Assembly: GCA_036939975.1 (NCBI GenBank)
Contig: JALLPB010001362.1
Span: 1 to 10,158, forward strand
Direction of reading: 5' to 3'
DNA from: Cyclostephanos tholiformis
Taxonomy: Eukaryota > Bacillariophyta > Thalassiosirophyceae > Thalassiosirales > Thalassiosiraceae
Length of the DNA stretch: 10,158 nucleotides
The position numbers were made by a program, and so were the translations under genes. The notes beneath the pieces were generated by a model that saw only the letters and a list, made by a program, of their open reading frames with translations, ran no database searches and had not been told where the DNA came from. The first letter of the stretch is position 1; each line of letters begins with the position of its first letter. Below, in pieces: positions 8,001-10,158 of this stretch.

Positions 8001-9666
8001 GATGATCTCCACGTTGACAATGAATCAAAATGCAATTGCAACTCTACATCGACTAAATGTGGCTTGGTCGTATACACCTCCCAGACCCGCAACTCTCTCG
8101 CTGTTGGATTGTTCATATACACTCTATAGATGAATGGATCAAACGCGTCTCTTGTGGGGTTGAATTCCCAATCACCAAACAAGTAGGCCAATTCAACAGT
8201 AGGCGTAGTATTTCTGCGAGCGTACCAACCCCCCCCGTCATCCAAAAACATTAAGTTGTTGGGCAAACCAAATTCATATTCCTTGGACGATTGTGGTGAG
8301 CAAACGTATGGTACTTTCATTTGGACCAATCCCCAGGACGTATTTGCAACAAGGGTTTCGTAAATAGAGGCATCGTCTAGTAGTCGTGCGCGGTCGCTAC
8401 TTGCTTGACGAGAGGGAAATCCTCTTTTGGAATGTGCAATCATGTCGAGTAAGTCAGCGCGGATGGCGCTCTTTGTTGAGTTGAATACACTGCCTATCGA
8501 GGAGAGCGCTGATAAATGTTCATCTTTCCTATAATTCGAAGAAGATGAATTATCAGTTGGACTGCTCTGTGTGGCGTTGAGTTTGCGGTAGTGGTGATTA
8601 CTAAAAGCCGAATCCAGAGGTTCTCTCCAATGCGGTATAATAGACACGGGTATCGTAACTGCTGTTCGCGGGGGTATTTGCATTTGTTTATCTTGATAGT
8701 ATTCTCCATGAAACAATGGTGAAGAAGAGAGCGTAATATCGCTCTTCAATGATGCTGAACGATCTGAAGCCCATTTTGAGGGGAATACAGCTGTTGGTTC
8801 AATGTACGTGGAGTATACGATTATTGTATCAACGTGATTCTGTGTTGATGTAGTTGGACGAAAACACAAAATAGATGAGAATAGTCACATCAAACAAGAA
8901 ATTTCTCACTCATAAAAGCTTTTATGCTTGCTAACTGAGGAAATCACAGTCTAATGTATACATGTCATAGTGCAACTCGATCGGGTACCATGCTTCAATT
9001 TACATCAACTCGAATAACCAATTGGCACGAGAAACTCACGGTGTTCGAAAATTCTACCAGAGAATGGGCGCAAGTGGAAGACTTCCCTCTCGTCGCCCCC
9101 AAGACCGAGACCTTCAGTGTATCTGGCGGTGCTTCGGCCACCAAGTTCTCTCTCCCAGCACCAAGTGCTGAAGCCGTCACTTTTCCATCTTGATTTGACG
9201 CCTGTCTCACCTGCTGTTGCTCCCCCTGCTCGGGCATAGGTTGCAGCTGGCGCGGGATATTCCTTCTCTCCCCACTACCATTGCTGTCACCACGGCTCCC
9301 ACTTTCCAACAACTCAGCTGAGACGGACTTCAAAAAACTGTTCTGCCCCCCCGAACCCCCCATTGCGGACGATGCAATCGACGCGGTTGCGGCGACCATA
9401 GAAAAGTGGGAGTGGTGCGCCGCAGTTTGGACGGCATGTGCCACTCCTGGAACGAATCCACTCCCGCGTCCTTCGGTATCTACAAAGGCCCGAAATTTGA
9501 GGCTGGGGGCAATGACATCGCTTGTGCCTTCTAAGCAAACACCATAATGGGAGGAATAAGACAAAGGACCCGAAACTGAGAAGAGTTTCCCTATTAAAAC
9601 TTGCAATGATTTTAGAGGGAAAAATGCCATCGTGGCAGTGACGAGGAAGGGGACCAGCCGTGACAT
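754..9666 (-). CDS. TMEM131-like giant type I membrane protein (three exons, about 2,878 aa)
   Basis: Joined exons are 9666-9040, 8839-2121 and 2044-754. I see an N-terminal signal peptide, a luminal region of about 2,090 residues built of repeated Ig/PapD-like strands, one transmembrane helix at about residues 2112-2135, and a Ser/Pro-rich cytosolic tail of about 743 residues. The family call rests on this architecture and on a segment near residues 1843-1870 (WENLVFLDQLPGH...IEFRF) that I recall matching human TMEM131 (ENL...KLPG...LRF). A block before the membrane (GFTLQPNQSQAIYVLHYPD) also aligns with the human protein. More than ten N-glycosylation sequons lie on the luminal side, as expected for an ER-transiting protein. 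TMEM131 family proteins bind secretory cargo in the ER and link it to TRAPP for export; that role is inferred here. I chose the ATG at 9666 because it places the signal peptide at the N-terminus. In-frame ATGs at 9732 and 9759 would add 22 or 31 residues. The family call is fairly sure, the exact start less so. Confidence 0.8.
1543..1575 (-). other. PPPGL-x-x-PPGF proline motif (candidate GYF-domain ligand)
   Basis: The residues PPPGLLAPPGF lie at about 2606-2616 of the product. GYF domains of the SMY2/GIGYF type bind PPG followed by a hydrophobic residue, and this stretch has two such cores in eleven residues, in an otherwise disordered cytosolic tail. The motif is seen directly. Its use as a GYF ligand is inference from motif consensus; it could instead bind another proline-recognition domain or be chance in a Pro-rich region. 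Confidence 0.4.
2045..2120 (-). other. Intron 2 (76 nt, phase 2)
   Basis: The donor on the minus strand is AACAG|GTGAGA (intron starts at 2120). The acceptor is GCGAAG|GACC (intron ends at 2045), after a strong pyrimidine tract (TTTCTTTCATTTTCCGTTTGCC). A possible CTAAT branch point lies about 20 nt before the acceptor. The join restores an Arg codon (AG + G), giving ...KYDHFN-R-TETSKYCLERDD. Without splicing, the frame hits TGA using bases 2 to 4 of the intron, so this intron decides whether the C-terminal 429 residues are made. An in-frame ATG (2052-2050) sits inside the intron, which could mislead a gene finder into calling exon 3 a separate gene. Confidence 0.85.
2121..8839 (-). CDS. Exon 2: luminal Ig/PapD-like region, transmembrane helix and proximal tail
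   Basis: This 6.7-kb exon encodes residues 210 to 2449 (the last codon is split). The N-terminal PapD-L-like part lies near 7750-8300 and includes a MNNPTARELRVWEVYT strand pair (Met at about residue 451), typical of the 'NPS'-type strand in TMEM131 and related ASH/MSP-like folds. Further repeats of the form h-FG-x-h-x-x-G...h-x-N-x-x-x-h-P-h start near residues 655 (INFGSITTGS...LTNHHNISLS), 879 (LDISNNFAVPIS), 1096 (MSFGAINTGE...LTNLNHLPIE), 1624 (VDFGTIHVAD...VNPTAMTLR) and 1866 (FRFGKPTLVF...LSNHGKIPVD). A CGRRC motif is at residues 1731-1735. The helix is at residues 2112-2135, followed by a Cys cluster and then charged, Ser/Lys-rich cytosolic sequence. No extra introns are needed, as the frame is open throughout. 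The repeats were picked by eye, and profile boundaries may differ. Confidence 0.8.
3062..3133 (-). other. Single transmembrane helix
   Basis: The segment AIKATLLGAMFTLLLIALLVDLIF (positions given here, 24 residues) is split for reading as AIKATLLGAMF then TLLLIALLVDLIF. It is the longest uninterrupted hydrophobic run in the protein outside the signal peptide. It lies after all the Ig-like repeats and before the disordered tail, exactly where TMEM131 proteins carry their membrane anchor. With a cleaved signal peptide this gives type I topology: repeats in the ER/Golgi lumen, tail in the cytosol. One Asp near the cytosolic end (LLVDLIF) is tolerated in such helices. Confidence 0.9.
8840..9039 (-). 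other. Intron 1 (200 nt, phase 0)
   Basis: The donor on the minus strand is ACC|GTGAGT (intron begins at 9039) and the acceptor is ACACAG|AAT (intron ends at 8840). The acceptor follows a T/C-rich stretch (TTCTCATCTATTTTGTG). Exon 1 ends on a complete codon and exon 2 resumes on a complete codon, joining ...VEFSNT to NHVDTIIVYS.... Both flanking frames close inside this interval: exon 1 at a TGA (8997-8995) and the upstream extension of exon 2 at a TGA (8887-8885). Exon 2 also has no in-frame ATG upstream, so a splice here is needed. No strict branch-point consensus is evident; GTGAC near 8885 is one possibility. The intron holds a 16-bp perfect palindrome. Confidence 0.75.
8911..8926. repeat. 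16-bp perfect palindrome in intron 1
   Basis: The sequence CATAAAAGCTTTTATG is its own reverse complement. It lies in the distal half of intron 1 and could form a small AT-rich hairpin in the pre-mRNA. AT-rich introns produce such palindromes by chance fairly easily. Confidence 0.8.
9040..9666 (-). CDS. Exon 1: signal peptide plus low-complexity linker
   Basis: This exon encodes residues 1-209. After the signal peptide (residues 1 to about 25) there is a short ordered-looking stretch (VSGPLSYSSHYGVCLEGTSD). It is followed by a Ser/Gly/Ala/Gln/Arg-rich region without recognisable fold, including a Gln-rich patch (PMPEQGEQQQVRQ). The exon ends ...VEFSNT at a phase 0 GTGAGT donor. Read alone, the frame runs only 14 more codons into the intron before a TGA, which supports its being an exon rather than a separate 254-residue gene. 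Two 60-base lines inside it (9301-9420) count about 57% G+C, against 43% for a line in exon 2 (5941-6000), so its composition differs from the rest of the gene. Confidence in the join is moderate to high because signal peptide, phase and splice signals agree. Confidence 0.7.
9592..9666 (-). other. Predicted N-terminal signal peptide
   Basis: Residues 1 to about 25 begin MSRLVPFLVTATMAFFPL. A single Arg lies in a short n-region, followed by an uninterrupted hydrophobic core of about 14 residues and then more polar residues. This is the usual shape of a secretory signal. A type I membrane protein needs one, and exon 2 has neither an ATG nor a signal sequence at its 5' end. The cleavage site is not clear; it could lie between residues 20 and 40. 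The ATG context has A at -3 (ACCATCATGT). Starting at 9759 instead would bury the hydrophobic core about 35 residues in, making it a signal anchor or a mis-annotated start. Confidence 0.65.
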
Positions 9667-9766
9667 GATGGTCCCGTTTACTTGTGTCCTCTTCTCTGGT
9701 AATCTATGTGAAGTACTCCTATCGTACGGCATAGTAATAAAAAGAGAGAAATAAAACATTTAAAGT

Positions 9767-9777
9767 GGGGGGGGGGG
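9767..9777. repeat. 11-base G homopolymer
   Basis: There are eleven consecutive G on the plus strand (C on the transcribed-gene sense strand), starting 8 bases upstream of the most distal candidate ATG. It may lie in the 5' UTR. Such runs are prone to length error in sequencing and to slippage, but here no reading frame depends on the length. Confidence 0.9.
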
Positions 9778-9926
9778 CGTAATAATATTTTCTCCCGTCC
9801 GAGGTAGAGTAATAACCATTCCACTACGACCTTATGTTCAATTGTCGCGTTAATTCAAGGTAACTGATTTGGTGATCTAAGTTCCTGTGCGTTGAGAGGT
9901 CATGCCAGAAACTCTAAGTAGATATG

Positions 9927-9944
9927 AATGAGGTTGAGGGAAAA
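9927..9944. repeat. 18-bp direct repeat, copy 1
   Basis: The sequence AATGAGGTTGAGGGAAAA occurs here and again at 10105-10122, an exact match over 18 bases with start-to-start spacing of 178 bp. Flanking bases differ on both sides. It may be a duplicated regulatory element or part of a longer dispersed repeat family extending past the window's right edge. Confidence 0.85.
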
Positions 9945-10104
9945 TTAGTGTATGAGAAGTGACGGTGAAATCCCTTTCTCCCAATCGTGTTTGAGCTAGC
10001 AAGAGAGATGCCCTAAAAATAAAATTTTAATTTATGTTACTCAAAATTGAGAAACTAGAAAGAAAGCTTTCTTCCTTTCAAAGATTAAAATTCGAAAATG
10101 TTGT

Positions 10105-10122
10105 AATGAGGTTGAGGGAAAA
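10105..10122. repeat. 18-bp direct repeat, copy 2
   Basis: This is the second exact copy of the 18-base unit at 9927-9944, in the same orientation. It is followed by further GGGA-type purine-rich sequence (AAGGAGGGAAAG), so this side is more purine-rich than copy 1. Confidence 0.85.
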
Positions 10123-10158
10123 GGAGGGAAAGCCCCCCATTTCTTCTCCATCGGGCTT

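Larger units (their letters stand above)
9760..10158 (-). promoter_or_regulatory. 5' flank and presumed promoter of the large gene
   Basis: No reading frame of note or RNA gene is visible in these 399 bases on either strand. They lie immediately upstream of the first candidate ATG and presumably contain the promoter and 5' UTR. Contents that stand out are an 11-base G run (9767-9777), an 18-bp direct repeat (9927-9944 and 10105-10122), an A/T-rich stretch at about 10015-10034 and a 14-bp palindrome around a HindIII-type core (10060-10073). No convincing TATA box or initiator was found, so the assignment is by position only. Confidence 0.4.

Noticed and set aside
2117..8869. Large frame taken as a complete gene starting at 8869
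   Set aside because: The first codon is TTG, there is no in-frame ATG before the upstream stop, no signal peptide, and a phase 0 acceptor lies ten codons in. It is an internal exon.
9281..9547. Plus-strand open frame of 88 codons opposite exon 1
   Set aside because: It is antisense to a GC-rich low-complexity exon, where few stop codons occur in any frame, and it has no family resemblance.
1..10158. CRISPR array, tRNA, rRNA, insertion sequence or transposon genes
   Set aside because: I found no spaced repeat array, no cloverleaf-like sequence, no recognisable transposase or reverse transcriptase motifs, and no long terminal repeats on either strand.

Overview
The window is eukaryotic. It is dominated by one very large gene on the minus strand (positions 9666 down to 754) that encodes a type I membrane protein related to TMEM131. 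The evidence for a eukaryote is two short introns with consensus GT-AG borders, each joining long reading frames in phase, a secretory signal peptide feeding a luminal region of about 2,090 residues, and no bacterial gene packing. The moderate GC content, few short introns and tight gene layout fit a unicellular alga or protist such as a stramenopile (perhaps a diatom). That placement is inference; no marker gene in the window proves it.

Layout from the gene's 5' end, which is the right side of the window. Positions 9760-10158 are 5' flank: AT-rich, with an 18-bp direct repeat, an 11-G run and a short palindrome, and no gene that I can support. Exon 1 (9666-9040) encodes a signal peptide and a GC-rich low-complexity linker. 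Intron 1 (9039-8840, 200 nt) is phase 0. Exon 2 (8839-2121) encodes the whole luminal region with about six Ig/PapD-like strand repeats, the single transmembrane helix (3133-3062) and the first part of the cytosolic tail. Intron 2 (2120-2045, 76 nt) is phase 2. Exon 3 (2044-754) encodes a disordered cytosolic tail with a PPPGL/PPGF proline motif and an acidic C-terminus. The spliced product would be about 2,878 residues, compared with roughly 1,900 for human TMEM131 (from memory).

Positions 1-753 are 3' flank of the large gene. They hold a perfect 20-bp palindrome and a weak candidate for the end of a plus-strand, tail-to-tail neighbour.

In animals TMEM131 recruits procollagen through its luminal PapD-like domain and the TRAPP tethering complex through its cytosolic tail, helping large cargo leave the ER. 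By family membership this protein is probably an ER/Golgi cargo receptor or adaptor. If the host lacks collagen, its cargo must be something else.
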